Source: Dicyema japonicum (lineage: Eukaryota > Dicyemida > Rhombozoa > Dicyemidae). From it: a stretch of 64,000 bases of DNA. Below are positions 31,477 through 42,209 of this stretch, in pieces. The DNA lies in the NCBI GenBank assembly GCA_011109175.1, contig RDEW01000024.1, positions 88,328 through 152,327 of the forward strand, given 5' to 3'. Below the pieces are notes generated by a model that searched no databases, was not told the origin of the DNA, and saw only the letters and a program-made list of their open reading frames with translations. Position 1 is the first letter of the stretch. Each line of letters opens with the position of its first letter. The position numbers were made by a program, and so were the translations under genes.

Positions 31477-33188
31477 TCTAATAATTCCCTCCTCCACAGT
31501 ATCAGCACATATCAATCTATGAGCTATCACAAGGTCACTACCTATGTATGGTAACAGCTTTAGTCTGCCCCAATCTGTGGACCCGATCACACATTTGGTC
31601 CACCACGGCAGGATTCCTACCAATTACCCAAACCATAACCAATGAGAGTCCATTAGAAATATATTATTAGCCGAGACTAAATTGAGTCCCACACAGCCGG
31701 CCTTCATCGATAGAAGCATAATCTACTAATGAACCACCATTACCCTGACGTCATCGCCACGTGTAAAGTCTTGTATAACATTCTGCCGTGAGTGACTAGA
31801 TAGTTGTCCATGGAAGTAGCAAAACGGAATATTAAGTGATTTAATTCTTTCTGCGACAAAGTGAAGCAGCTTAACCCACTGAGAGACCACAATACTAGAA
31901 TGACCTCATAAACAACCATTTATCACAACTCCCAGTTAGAGTTTTCTTTAATAGTGTGACGAGCACCCCCAACTAATCCTAGCCCTACAATCATACCTTA
32001 CTACTGCTCACTGACTCTTTATCCTACAATAGTTAACATTGACTACATCAAATAGTCCCACGTGGCAACAACATTGTTGGAGACGAAGGAAGGAGAGGAA
32101 TAAATGGGAGTTATCAACGTTAGTTCTAACACATTACAGCAAATATACTTAAATTTTTCATAAAAGTCGTTCTTGCGGGGACAAGTAGATAAAATGATCA
32201 CAGAATACTTTAGAAGGGAGACTGATGACTTTGTCCTTAAGCCTCCTCAGGACAAACTTACTAACAAGCAAGTCAAGCAACGGTTTAGCAGTGTCAGAGG
32301 GCCTACTAACATACTTACTCCAAAATTAGTGGTTATTGTCAGGAGCAATCCTTAAGAATGACACGAGGGAGTAAAGGTCATCCAGTCTGTTCTGTATCGG
32401 AGTGCCAGTGATCGCCCACTGTGAGTGAGAGGAGAGCGACAGTACAGCCTTAGTAACCGCAGAACGTCTATTCTTAATAATGTGTGCTTCATCAATGATA
32501 ACATTATCCCAGTTAATATCAAGCGTGTCAGTCCTAATGATCCCATAGGTAGTCAACACTATGACGTTTCCACCAACCCCACTAAATATATATCATTATT
32601 ACTCTAATAGTCCTCTTCTATTACCTCCATGGTATAGTATCACTCTAATATTACTAAATCTAGCAATCTCCCGCTGCCATTGGTTCAATATTGACAAAGG
32701 GCATATTATCAGATTTTTGCCCCCCTTTAGTAACAAATAGGCTATTATAGTCACTGTCTTCCCCAATCCCATCTCATCACCTACCATATCTACCACTCTA
32801 ACCAAGGATTCCACCACTCTTCCGCCATTTCATCCAACCCAACGACACTTTTTGGTGCTCCATCAGCTCTCCATTAAACTCCCCCACACTTTGTACTACA
32901 CTATAATCAAAATCATCCTCACTACTACTTACTCCCATTATTACTTTATTATTGCCTCTAGTCCCAATAATAAATCTTCCTCTACTATTTCTTTCTTCCA
33001 ATTTATTTTCCCTTTTTCTATTTTATTATTTTCTTTTGTATATTCTTTATAATCACTTGGCAGTTTATTTATTAATTTTGTTTTACTTTGGTTAACCTAT
33101 ATTTTAATAAAATGCCGCCAAATAATACATTATTGTTTATTTGAGAAGATTTGTCCTCGTTTCCGAAGTAATCTAAGTAAACGATCAT
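31369..33188 (-). CDS. SNF2-family ATPase (TTF2/Rad5-like), 12 exons with 20-32 nt introns
   Basis: DNA-dependent ATPase of the TTF2/lodestar-Rad5-like SNF2 group, expected in the nucleus in transcription release or repair. Spliced motifs in order: HQKVSLGWM (before motif I), [13 protein letters not shown] (motif I), [12 protein letters not shown] (Ia), [11 protein letters not shown] (II, DEAH), [18 protein letters not shown] (III), FVLRRLKD, then [11 protein letters not shown] (IV), [17 protein letters not shown] (V) and [17 protein letters not shown] (VI). Introns: 33097-33128, 32922-32944, 32781-32802, 32582-32602, 32126-32148, 32024-32043, 31973-31996, 31905-31929, 31723-31743, 31617-31639 and 31517-31541. 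All are GT...AG and restore motifs exactly. About 519 residues. Two defects lie in exon 5: an in-frame TAA at 32326-32328 and one extra base near 32165. The copy is therefore a recent pseudogene, a read error, or edited. ATG choice is inferred. Confidence 0.92.
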
Positions 33189-33526
33189 TTAATACCATCA
33201 GGTACAAGTTTGAGTTTATTAAACTCCTTTTCCAACTCGAATCCATATTTTTCTAATTTAGCACCAGAATCACTTAGTCTTTGATCATTGATAGTTTGTT
33301 TGCATTTCTGTATATTAATCGTAAATATAAACTATAAAATTTGTTAATTTAGTGTTAAGAACAGTCTTAGCTTCCATTAATTGTTGATTTGTCTTAATAA
33401 TAGTAGTGTTATTTCCAATTCTATATATAATGGGTTTATTAACTGTCGTTAATAATAAAAGATACATTGTTTGTCCTCTATTTTTAATGCATCAAAGCAT
33501 TCTATCATATCACCCACGTCGCCCAT
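33185..33526 (-). CDS. small coiled-coil-like protein, 3 exons with tiny introns
   Basis: The 97-residue product opens MGDVGDMIECFDALKIEDKQ. Introns 33443-33465 (23 nt) and 33308-33332 (25 nt) join it to FNKPIIYRIGNNTTIIKTNQ, QLMEAKTVLNTKLTNFI and SGAKLEKYGFELEKEFNKL. All phases agree and TGA closes the frame. The C-terminal half is charged and helical (heptad-like leucines), suggesting a small complex subunit, but I do not recognise the family. Its stop codon shares bases with the ATG of the downstream SNF2-like gene (ATGA), so the two may be transcribed together. The AT-rich 70 bp upstream is the likely promoter. Confidence 0.75.
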
Positions 33527-33529
33527 TAT

Positions 33530-33815
33530 TATTTAATTTTATTATTATTAATTAATTATTAATTGAAAATAAATATTAAATAAAAATATGCTTTAGTGGA
33601 ATAACTATTTGTAATCCTGACATGTCTTTTCTTCACGATTTTCACACAACAACCTACTTGGTTTAAGATTTCCGTTCTGTTTTTTCCTTCTTTTATTCCT
33701 AGACTTTTTATTTGATACACTTTACTCGGGAGGCGCTTTGTTCCTTGTCGGTTCCAGAAAAGATCCCTTTTTATCTTACTCCAGTAAAGAAGTTGTCACA
33801 ATGGCTAATATATAG
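33530..33815. other. AT-rich upstream region of the gene pair
   Basis: Very AT-rich immediately upstream of 33526, then mixed sequence with no frame or motif recognised. It probably holds the promoter of the two-gene unit on the minus strand. No specific element was identified. Confidence 0.3.
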
Positions 33816-33817
33816 AA

Positions 33818-33910
33818 AGGACGTGACTGGAATAGAATACATGCAACTTTTTACGGGGGAAAGTATAAAATAATTTTCTGGTATATCCGGGGTTATTAAT
33901 AAACTGTTGA
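33818..33910 (+). repeat. repeat family C, tail fragment
   Basis: GAATACATGCAACTTTTTAC and TGGTATATCCGGGGTTATTA correspond loosely to the family C tail, which ends GTGTATCCGGGGTTAATAA. Confidence 0.4.
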
Positions 33911-34690
33911 TTGATAAGTATTCAATTTATTAACTACTCAAGACCTTTGATGTAGATTTCCTAAGTGCTTTGAGTGTTCGGATTAAATAAGGTCAAATTC
34001 TTATGGACATATCTATAATGCAGACTAACGTCACAATTAGATGATACTCGAGAATGTTGTGTTATTTTTTACTATTAAATCGGGTAATTTTAATATTTTG
34101 ATTAATAGATATAGAAGAACTAGTATTAAACAAAGTATAAGCATTAAAGACTGACAGGTATAGATTGATGACTTCCCTAGCTTCTCACACGACATTGAAG
34201 ACGACGGTATAATTGGTAATTTATGCTAGATACATCAGAAGAATTCGAAGAAGGTAAAATAACTACTCATTACGGTAGATAATCCATATGAATTGGAGGG
34301 CGGTATAATATCTGGTCATTTGTATAGTTACTGAGGATGAATTCATGGAAGGTAGTGACTTATTTTTTCGCTAGCTTCCACTAATCAACTGGAGCCAAGT
34401 ATAACGAGACAAAATTTCGGCAAGCTTATACTACAGGAGGTATAATGACTGGTCATTTCTAGAATATACCAAACGACATGCAGAGTTATAAGGACAGTTT
34501 ATTTAACACTTTAACGACTATTTAGTTCAACTAATATTAACTCCCATTAAGTCATTGCATCACACAAGGCTTGATATATTCTCAAGTACCCACTCGTTTT
34601 TTGTTGCTTCATACAAAGCTCCATTTAAAGTAAAATCAATAATTAGACTAAACCAGGGATTCCACACATCACCGAATAAGATGCAAGATC
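33911..34690. other. no gene; degenerate tandem motif
   Basis: At 34190-34480 a GGTATAAT-x-x-TGGTCATTT motif recurs about every 80-120 bp with GAAGGTA between copies, a faint tandem repeat. Nothing else was recognised. Confidence 0.35.
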
Positions 34691-35480
34691 GCCTTGCCGG
34701 GTACATCAACCACTAGACGATATATTGCCCACAAATTGGAGGAAGAAATCAGTCATCGCGTATGAACTGAGCGACTACCAGATTATACTTAAAACAGAAC
34801 AACGCGGATGATATAGTCCTAGTATCTAGGGATGTGAGCATTATCGACTCGAATATTACAGGACAACCTGAATAATCTGAGTTTGTGGCTTTACAAAAAT
34901 CAATTGAGACCAACTCCACAGAAGTCAGTATTGACTCTTTTCACATCAAACAGAAGACTGGAAAAACTATTAATCGACGTCAAATTAAACGGAAAAACTA
35001 TCCCGCAAATCCTAGAAGATCCTCGGAGTTACCTTCGACACCTTAACCTTTTCGTCAATGTTGAAAAGGTAGTAAAGGATTATAAAAAAAGATTAACTTC
35101 ATGAAGGTTTTCTGGGAAATTTAAAAACTCTAGAGGCCAAATTGGATACCCTCTAAAGGCAGTACATTGAACCTACAATTTATTATGCATGTGCTGCCTG
35201 GGGGACAAAACTTTCACCAACGAACTTGACCAAGATCTATAATATTCAATCAATGTCGACGAAACTATTGAGGAAGTCTTCTTGCAAGGAAATCCTGTCA
35301 GAAGCTTTGAACAGGATTAATGTGACTGTGAAATTTTCGTGCGTTGAACGCCGCGCCCTTATCGTAAATGTACCGGAAAACTGTCTGAACACACGGAAAA
35401 GATGCGGAGACTGCTGAGGTAGATCAGGATAATTTTTTATTCGGCTTAGCAGTTTTTTTATTAATATAACAATTAAACAA
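34690..35480 (+). mobile_element. Jockey-like LINE, RT end and thumb
   Basis: Plus frames give NADDIVLVSRDVSIIDSNI (YADD-type catalytic box as NADD), LWLYKNQLRPTPQKS, VKLNGKTIPQI, then YIEPTIYYACAAWGTKLS, the LEYA-type block. It matches the order seen in the 42.2-43.5 kb copy. Frameshifts separate the blocks. Confidence 0.68.
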
Positions 35481-35930
35481 ATGTCAGTTTCAGGAAGCCT
35501 GCTGCGTGGATTGCGAACGGGTTCCCTCGGAGTATGGCTATTCCAATCTTTTGTCTTAGCCATAACCCTTCTCGTTGATCCCTTTTCTTTCTTAGCAGTT
35601 AAAAATTTTTTTTTGAAATTTGCAATTTTCTTGTTACCTTAAAATTATGTTAACGCGATATGCTCTGGTGATATCTTTTTTGGATATTATATGAACACTA
35701 TTCCGCCGAAGACCTAGCACATTAATTCCTCTTAGAAAAGGGAATTCGTCTATGATGCAGCATCACTTGTCCAGAATGCTCTGAAACCTACCATGGATTC
35801 GTCTAATTTAAATCTGTGGTCGCCTGTGTTATTATTCACAAACATTACTCACCTCTAAGACACGACTGCTATCTTTATGGAAAAAGTAATCAAATATCAA
35901 AGATACAGTCAGTATATAAATATATTTTAA
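35480..35930. other. no gene recognised
   Basis: No frame or motif was supported. Confidence 0.3.
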
Positions 35931-35932
35931 TT

Positions 35933-36480
35933 TTAAATGTCTACGTTTATATTAGCATTATTAAATAAGGATCGACAGAGTTTTTCGATCTCCTCAATCT
36001 GTGCAGGTAGAAAGTACGTCCTTGCTGCAGGAAAATAGAAATCATAATCACCATTGATCTTTATTAAATTATTTGTAAATACCTGCATTGTGCTATATAT
36101 TGGGTCTATTACCCATGGAATCTCATTTACAAATGTTGTTTCTCCTGTTATGAAATAATACATCAACATCTCTTATATGCTCACATGACATTGGAATATT
36201 CTTTAATAGCTTCAACACTGCATGAGAAATAAGATACCTCAATACACTAATTTTTTACTTATACTTTATACCCGAAATATACACAATTGTCTTGTTTGTG
36301 TTTTAGTGAACTCATATCTCAATGATCTCTAATTATTTAACGAATGTGTTGTGCTAGCATCTTCCCTTTCTGGATTTTTTAACTAACAAACTGTTTACTT
36401 TTTTCATATTTCTTTGACTGCATTTAATGCCATTTGCGAGCTACAATAACTATTATTAGATACATTTTAACCCGACACTT
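35933..36480 (-). pseudogene. PRPF8 N-terminal pseudogene fragment
   Basis: Prp8 is the central U5 snRNP protein of the spliceosome. Reading from about 36440 down gives KWH*MQSKKYEKSKQF, KMLAQHIR*IIRDH*DM and CVYFGYK, then after a shift ISHAVLKLLKNIPMSCEHIR and DVDVL, then after a 2-base deletion YFITGETTFVNEIPWVIDPI. These follow the human order KxWQQLQAKRYAEK, VRKIIRDHGDMT, HAVLKLLENMPMPWEQIRD and ITGAISFVNEIPW. At least three internal stops and two frame changes make it non-functional. After the IPW block the reading departs from Prp8 and ends 50 codons later. No introns are needed in the recognisable part. It may be a processed or segmental copy. Confidence 0.85.
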
Positions 36481-36639
36481 CTTCATTTTGTTTAAAACTC
36501 CATATATCCCATTATTTGATTACTCGTGCAACAAACACTATTACAGTTAGTATTTTATATTTAATTTGTATTTTTTAATTATAATAAATTTTAACATTAT
36601 TAATTAACATTTGTATTTCTTTATGTCACAGAATGATAC

Positions 36640-36930
36640 AAAGTCTGAAGTCGCTGAGATAATATGAATGTGTATTTTTTGTCAACAAAACCACCGATTA
36701 TCGCTATAATCGCAAGTGGTCATAGAGATCGCTAATTAAAGTGAGAACTCATGCAAACTCTTTATCTGAATTGAATCAACTTTTAATGATATGTGTTGTA
36801 GAAATCCTCGTTTCTGACTGTTTTGACGTTTATTTTAGTTCCCTAAAATATTTTATGGTCCTCCTTAATTGATTGATCTGTTGATATTTTTTTTCGAGTT
36901 CGATTCAACTTCCTTAAATTAATGCCCCAC
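36640..36930. other. no gene recognised
   Basis: AT-rich with no motif. Confidence 0.3.
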
Positions 36931-37990
36931 TTTTGTAGGCAACTGAGAATGATAAATCCTCAAACTATCTGTTCTGGATAATATTTTTATTCCCATCAAA
37001 ATGTAGGTGTATGGTCGTTGTAGAAAACCACTTGTTTGTGATGAAAATTTTGTAAATTCTGTTAATGATTTGATCGCCTCACTAGAAAACGAAAGCTATA
37101 ATATGACTTTGTTGCTCTCTACCATTTCGAAATTTTACATGAGAATGTTCTATAATGATAAAGTCACTAACTTTACCGTATGTTCGTCAAATGACTTTTT
37201 TCTAACCAACCTGCTACTAAGTCATTTTTGTACGACATACTAGCGACAGTCAAAATTTTATCATATTTTATAAAGTTTACGTTAAAGATGTAATAAGCTA
37301 TTATTACTTCCTGATGAGATTATCTGTGTTGGAATCGGTTTGATGACGTAATTTCATTCTTTCTTAATTGTGAAATTGGTTTTATTGCATTTGCTGATCA
37401 ATTGACTGATAGTATTTTTAAAATATCAAACTTTCTGAAAAAAAGTATTTTTGGATTTACTTTGTTTGCTGGAAAGGTTAAGAATGCTAGAATTCTATTC
37501 AGGGAGAAAGATGCTCTTTCTCTAGAAATGTTGATTATGAACTGAAATTGTCTTCTCATATGTTATTGTAATTTTTATTTGTTTAGATAATCTGTCCAGC
37601 CCAGTTGGGTTGGTTTATTGTTTAAATTATCTGTCGTTAACCAGTCATTGGATGATTTATTGAGAATGTGGCAAGTTTGGAGGAAATTTTATTTTGTAAT
37701 GGGATTCTCATTGAAAGATGTCTGTGAGGACAGTAGTGAACAATCCAGGCAATTTCAAGCTGTCTAAATTGTTGCATTGAGGTTATTTATATATATTCTA
37801 TTACTAGTCTTTCTAACTTTATGCCAAAATGTTATAATTATGGAATTTTATCAATTGATTATTTTTACAAAAGGGTGGATTCCATGTCGACTTTTAACTT
37901 GCTTCACTCATCTATGGCAGAAAGGGAATCACTTACAAATACAATTGTTCGCGCAGTGAGGGCGGCAACTACCTGACTTCTATTATTTAA
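36930..37990 (+). mobile_element. R2-type LINE RT fragment, strongly decayed
   Basis: Around 37375-37450 one frame reads EIGFIAFADQLTDSIFK, a degraded YADD box. The extreme 3' end at 37945-37985 (GAGGGCGGCAACTACCTGAC then TTCTATTATTTAA) is identical in form to the terminus at 39545-39590. This is therefore a second decayed copy of the family, ending directly beside the next gene fragment. Confidence 0.5.
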
Positions 37991-38007
37991 TTATAAACAT
38001 AACTTAA

Positions 38008-38384
38008 TTAAAAAAAATTGTTAAAATAAGGACTCTCATAGAAATTGCAACAGACTTGCTATTCGGGCTCTTGTTGGTTCCTATGCTACATTTTCTTGTA
38101 GGTATAATTTATGATTATTATAGGAAAATTAGTGTGGATGTTCATTTTATCTATTTTGAAAGATTTTTGGTTTTGTTTGTTTTTTAAATAGATTAATACG
38201 AATATCGGATAAACTTTTAAATAGATTAATACAGTATGAAAAAGATGAAGACTTATTTTTGACATGGGATTCTGCTCGAAGGTATACTTTTGTGGCTGCA
38301 AAAAAATACGAAAGAAAAGAAGATGGAAAAAAGATGAAGAATCTTTATGTAGGAGGTCTACTCATTTTATGAATGGATTGTGAC
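38008..38384 (+). CDS. membrane-protein gene fragment, 2 exons
   Basis: The frame has no ATG at its left edge, which abuts a LINE 3' end. It encodes a hydrophobic segment (DLLFGLLLVPMLHFLVGIIY) then DYYRKISVDVHFIYFERFLV. A 17-nt GT...AG intron (38175-38191) joins it to IRISDKLLNRLIQYEKDEDL and WDSARRYTFVAAKKYERKED, ending in TGA. A short internal repeat TTTTAAATAGATTAATAC occurs twice around the splice. The first exon is probably missing or replaced by the LINE, so this may be a truncated gene. One or two transmembrane helices are followed by a basic cytosolic tail. No family was recognised. Confidence 0.42.
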
Positions 38385-39130
38385 TACAATCAATCAAAAA
38401 AGGTGCTCTATATGAGCACTTGGATGGTACAGTTATCAAGTAGTGAATATACAAGGAAATATGTCCACACAGATGGTGGTTACTCCGAAATAATGATAGT
38501 CCACCATAGCCGAACTAATAGATTATTCTAAATGACTTTTTATTTCTAAGAAATATTTTTTTGATCTTTTGGATTAAGATGGAGATTAGATTTTCCAGTA
38601 CAATTGGATTCCCGACATAACATGCGTATACTATTGTAGCCTCGATGAACTGTTTTTATACGACATCCAGTCTGTTCCAGTCGCTTCTATCATATTTTCT
38701 AGGTATCTGGGCAGGATTTCCACTAGGGAATATTTCCCTAGTAGGTTTACTTGAATGTTCCAGATCTTGGCACAAATTCGTTGCAGCACGGTTAGATCCA
38801 TTACATGCGGATACTATTGTAAGCCTCGATGAAATGTTTTTATATGACATCAGTCCACTCAGATCTTTTTTTGTCTCTTAGGTTTCCCAAAGAACGCCTT
38901 CAAGAATTTAATTTTCCTCGTACAAGTCAACAAAATAATTTCGACATGTTTTTTAAAAGGTTAAGAAGGTGTCAAAAATAACTCCCAAAAATTTTCTGGT
39001 ATTTGTTTTGCGGGATATTCTTCTGTGACGTCAATTGATATTTTCCTTAGTCTTCTGTTTGTGGTAAAAGTTAAGTCATACAAATACATAAAAATTTCAT
39101 TCATTTCTTTTAACTTTTTGAATCATACCA
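38385..39130. repeat. LINE debris with a 45-bp direct repeat
   Basis: CATGCG-ATACTATTGTA followed by GCCTCGATGAA-TGTTTTTATA-GACATC occurs at about 38622 and again at about 38809. The intervening minus frame has RSDWNRLDVV-like text of a LINE C-terminus. No gene was recognised. Confidence 0.45.
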
Positions 39131-39610
39131 AAATCGATATAATCGTTATCACACGGGCACATGGTCTAGCTGCTGCAGGGCCTGTCACGATCTTCGATTT
39201 TTTAAAACGACGCTAAGTCTCTTCTGGAACCTCCACATCCTGGACTTTTGGGCATATGTGCTCAAATTTGGTTAACCGATTGCTCTGCTGTTCTGGTGAT
39301 TCTTCAGCCCGCATTTGTTTTGCTTGTGTTAAAGTGCTTAGGAGACATGAAATAAGCATTTTATTATTGCGACCTTCCAGATGATGTCAAATTTGTTCCT
39401 CTTGCTATGGAGACTTCCGGATCCTACTCCCCCTCTACACTCGAGTTTTTCGAACGTCTTGGAAACCGGATCACCTCATGCACTGGAGATCTCCGTGAAC
39501 GCCGCTGGCTATTTGAGCGAATTTCGCTCGCAATTTTGAGAGGGAACAGCCACTCAGTGAGGGCGGCAACTACCTGACTTCTATTGTTTAAATTATAATA
39601 ACTTCAAAAA
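39130..39610 (+). mobile_element. R2-type LINE 3' terminus
   Basis: Plus frame: FVPLAMETSGSYSPSTLEFF then ERLGNRITSCTGDLRERRWL and FERISLAILRGNSHSVRAAT, a conserved C-terminal helix bundle of the R2-type elements whose middle part is at 19.6-21.1 kb. TGA follows, then a TTCTATTGTTTAAATTATAA end. It lacks the RT. Confidence 0.7.
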
Positions 39611-40860
39611 AAACAAGTTTTTATTATTTACCCTCTTGGGTATCTTCAATTGTCTCCCTTCTCTGGGATCTGTAGGATCTTGTATTAGTCCCTGGAAATG
39701 ATTAAAGTTGAAAGTTTTTTGAAATTAGCATGAAGGTCACCCCACTTGACAGGATGATATTGATCGACGTTTTCAGAAATTCAAATTTTGAATTCTGGTT
39801 CGCTCACTTTTTCGGTAATGTTTTTTATTTCAATCGACAGGGTAAACAATTGGGCGATCACAATTAGCTAAAATAGAGTAAATGAAACAGAAAGGAGTAG
39901 GTCTAACGTCATGTCCCTCGCGAGAGATCTTTCTTTCAAAAAATGTAAAAATTATAATCTCAGCTAGGTCACTTCGGTCAAGCAAATGAGGAAAATTTTT
40001 ATTTTGGTTTTAAAGTCATAAAGCACATTTCGATCCACTGAGAATTATTTTCATTTCGGTCATTAGTTTATTATTTTAAAAAATGTTTGGTATTATAATC
40101 GTTTAATTCACATAAATACAGTAAGATCCTTAAATTGTCCCAAAATTGTTCTTGCCAGACATATGCCCTGGAACGAAGTTGTTAAGAGAGCTTTAGACGC
40201 CACTGAACACTCCTTCATGCTCGGACCTGTCATTAATGGCGAGATATGCGAGAAAGAAAGTTAATATGAGAAAACTGTTAGAACGGATTTTGAAGAGCAA
40301 GAATTCAGTGGAGCCCTAATTATCAATGCTTATGGCTAACACGAGAATGCATTTAACTAACTTATTTTGACTTTGAATCCAATAGACAATAATATGGCTA
40401 GTTGCAACATTGAACCAGTAGGAAATTAATCAATTGACAGGGGATTAAGGGCAAGCATAGAGAACACAACAAAGGAAGGAATGTCTACTCTATTTTCCGG
40501 AACATAGGAGAATTGAGGACTGAAGAATATGAAAACTAAAGCGTTAGAAAAAATGTGAGATGTCGTATGTTCCATGTGAAGAAGTGAGAGAGGAATGATA
40601 TTTATCTAGCTCCCAAAGTCACAACAAAAATCTAAGAAATGCTTGGATATGTCTTGTGAGTTTAATTTCCGCTAAATTATCAGATACAAATGATGCTGAA
40701 TTTTAATATCGTCATTTTTTGATTCAATCAGATTTTGTAAATACTCTTCTGTAACAACCCGTATGATAATTATGGATTTGTATACGAACCAATTCAATTG
40801 ACTAAATATTTATTCACATAATTCAAATTTGTAGGAGAAGAAAATAAATTATTATTATTA
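39611..40860. other. no gene recognised
   Basis: Frames are short. A plus frame near 40160-40260 (MPWNEVVKRALDATEHSFML) looks protein-like but has no assignable family. The rest is AT-rich. Confidence 0.3.
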
Positions 40861-41985
40861 AGCCAAAAATCACCAGGTAAATAGTAGTTTAAAGGAAAAC
40901 GCCATCAGGTGTTCCGGCTTCTATCAGCAATATTTTCATTTTTCCCGATGTTTCTATCAAAAACCGACACATTTTGATAACACCTTTCTTCTCTGGTGGT
41001 TTTCTATTTGGGTTTATGTGCCTCTCACCTTCCCCACAAAGACCTTTAACGTAGTTGCCCTCATTGGAAGTGCTGTTATTCGAGAGTTATTTTGGTCATA
41101 CTCAATTGAGCAGAGTTTTTCTCCATTCGTCCATTTTCATTTTATAGCAATTTTCTTTTTCTATATCTAGCACTCAAAATTCGGTATCTTTTTAATGAAG
41201 GCTTTGGATTCTATTAAGTATATTAGGTTCACTCATAATCTTCTTTGTTATGTGGTCAAAACATTTAATATAGGATTTGATTGATCTTTGTCTGAAATGC
41301 CTTCATTTCCTTCTGGATCTTTCTGTTAACGGGGGAAACTGCATTATTGTGTGAGTTGAAACGTGTGTGTCGAAATCGGCTAACCTCATCTCCACATGTA
41401 TAGCGAAATCTGTCTAATTGACGTTTCTGTAATCGAGGAAAGTGTTTCCTATTCTGCATAGAGGAGAGTGCTTTCCATCTGGATGAAAATAGGATTATGT
41501 TCGCCCCAGAAGTTATAAATCAAAGGCCAGTTCACAGGAGAAGCGATGTTAGGGTTGGCAAGTGTCAAATCATGTGAACTTGAATTGTCTCTAGCTATAT
41601 AAGGTGTTCTTGTGTTTATCTGATAATCGTTAAGAATTTCCTATGGCATCAGCAGTTTGGTTTTTGTACTAGGTCGGCTGTTTCTTGTTGAGGTCGCCAC
41701 GTATAAACAAATGTTGGTATTGATGTAGCACATTCAGGTAGAAGGTAAGCTCCTTTGGAGAAGAGCTTGTAGGGGTAATGTATATGTTCACAATTGTAAT
41801 ATTTCCCATATTTGTTCGAATGGAGATCCCAATGTATTCCACGGAAGATGAAGGATCATAATACTAAGGCTTATCTTATTGTTGTTCCCGATCTCACTTT
41901 TAACGAGAGTGTAGTTTTGCTTTAATTTAAAATAAATTCAATATCCTTCCAAATCATTTTGGATGCGATTCTTTTATGTGTTCTA
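40860..41985 (-). mobile_element. Jockey-like LINE, endonuclease side
   Basis: From 41850 downwards the minus strand reads VEYIGISIRTNMGNITIVNI, then SPKELTFYLNVLHQYQHLF and IRGDLN, the centre of an APE endonuclease (V.NIY...GD.N), followed by linker text with ERSRRK-like residues. The low-coordinate end has a TTATTATTATTAAG run and ATCACCAGG. Stops occur throughout. Confidence 0.62.
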
Positions 41986-42209
41986 ATAAAAGAAAATGTC
42001 CTCAAGCCCGATAGAATAATCCATCCCACGTTGATAAAAACACCGGGATTTAAGTAAATCTTTGTATTTTGAATACTAAAAAGGACAATTAGTTCTTTTT
42101 ATTTTACATTAATTTTCTTACCAGCCCCACCAAAAAGATGCACGCTTATTTAAATTATTTAAAATAATTAGTATTTAAATAATAATTAACTATTATCATA
42201 TATTTTTAG

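Noticed and set aside
32326-36400. Stop-codon reassignment (TAA/TGA as sense) to explain stops in the SNF2 and Prp8 reads
   Set aside because: TAA, TAG and TGA each end well-modelled genes here, and the Prp8 fragment also has frame changes, so decay is the simpler explanation.
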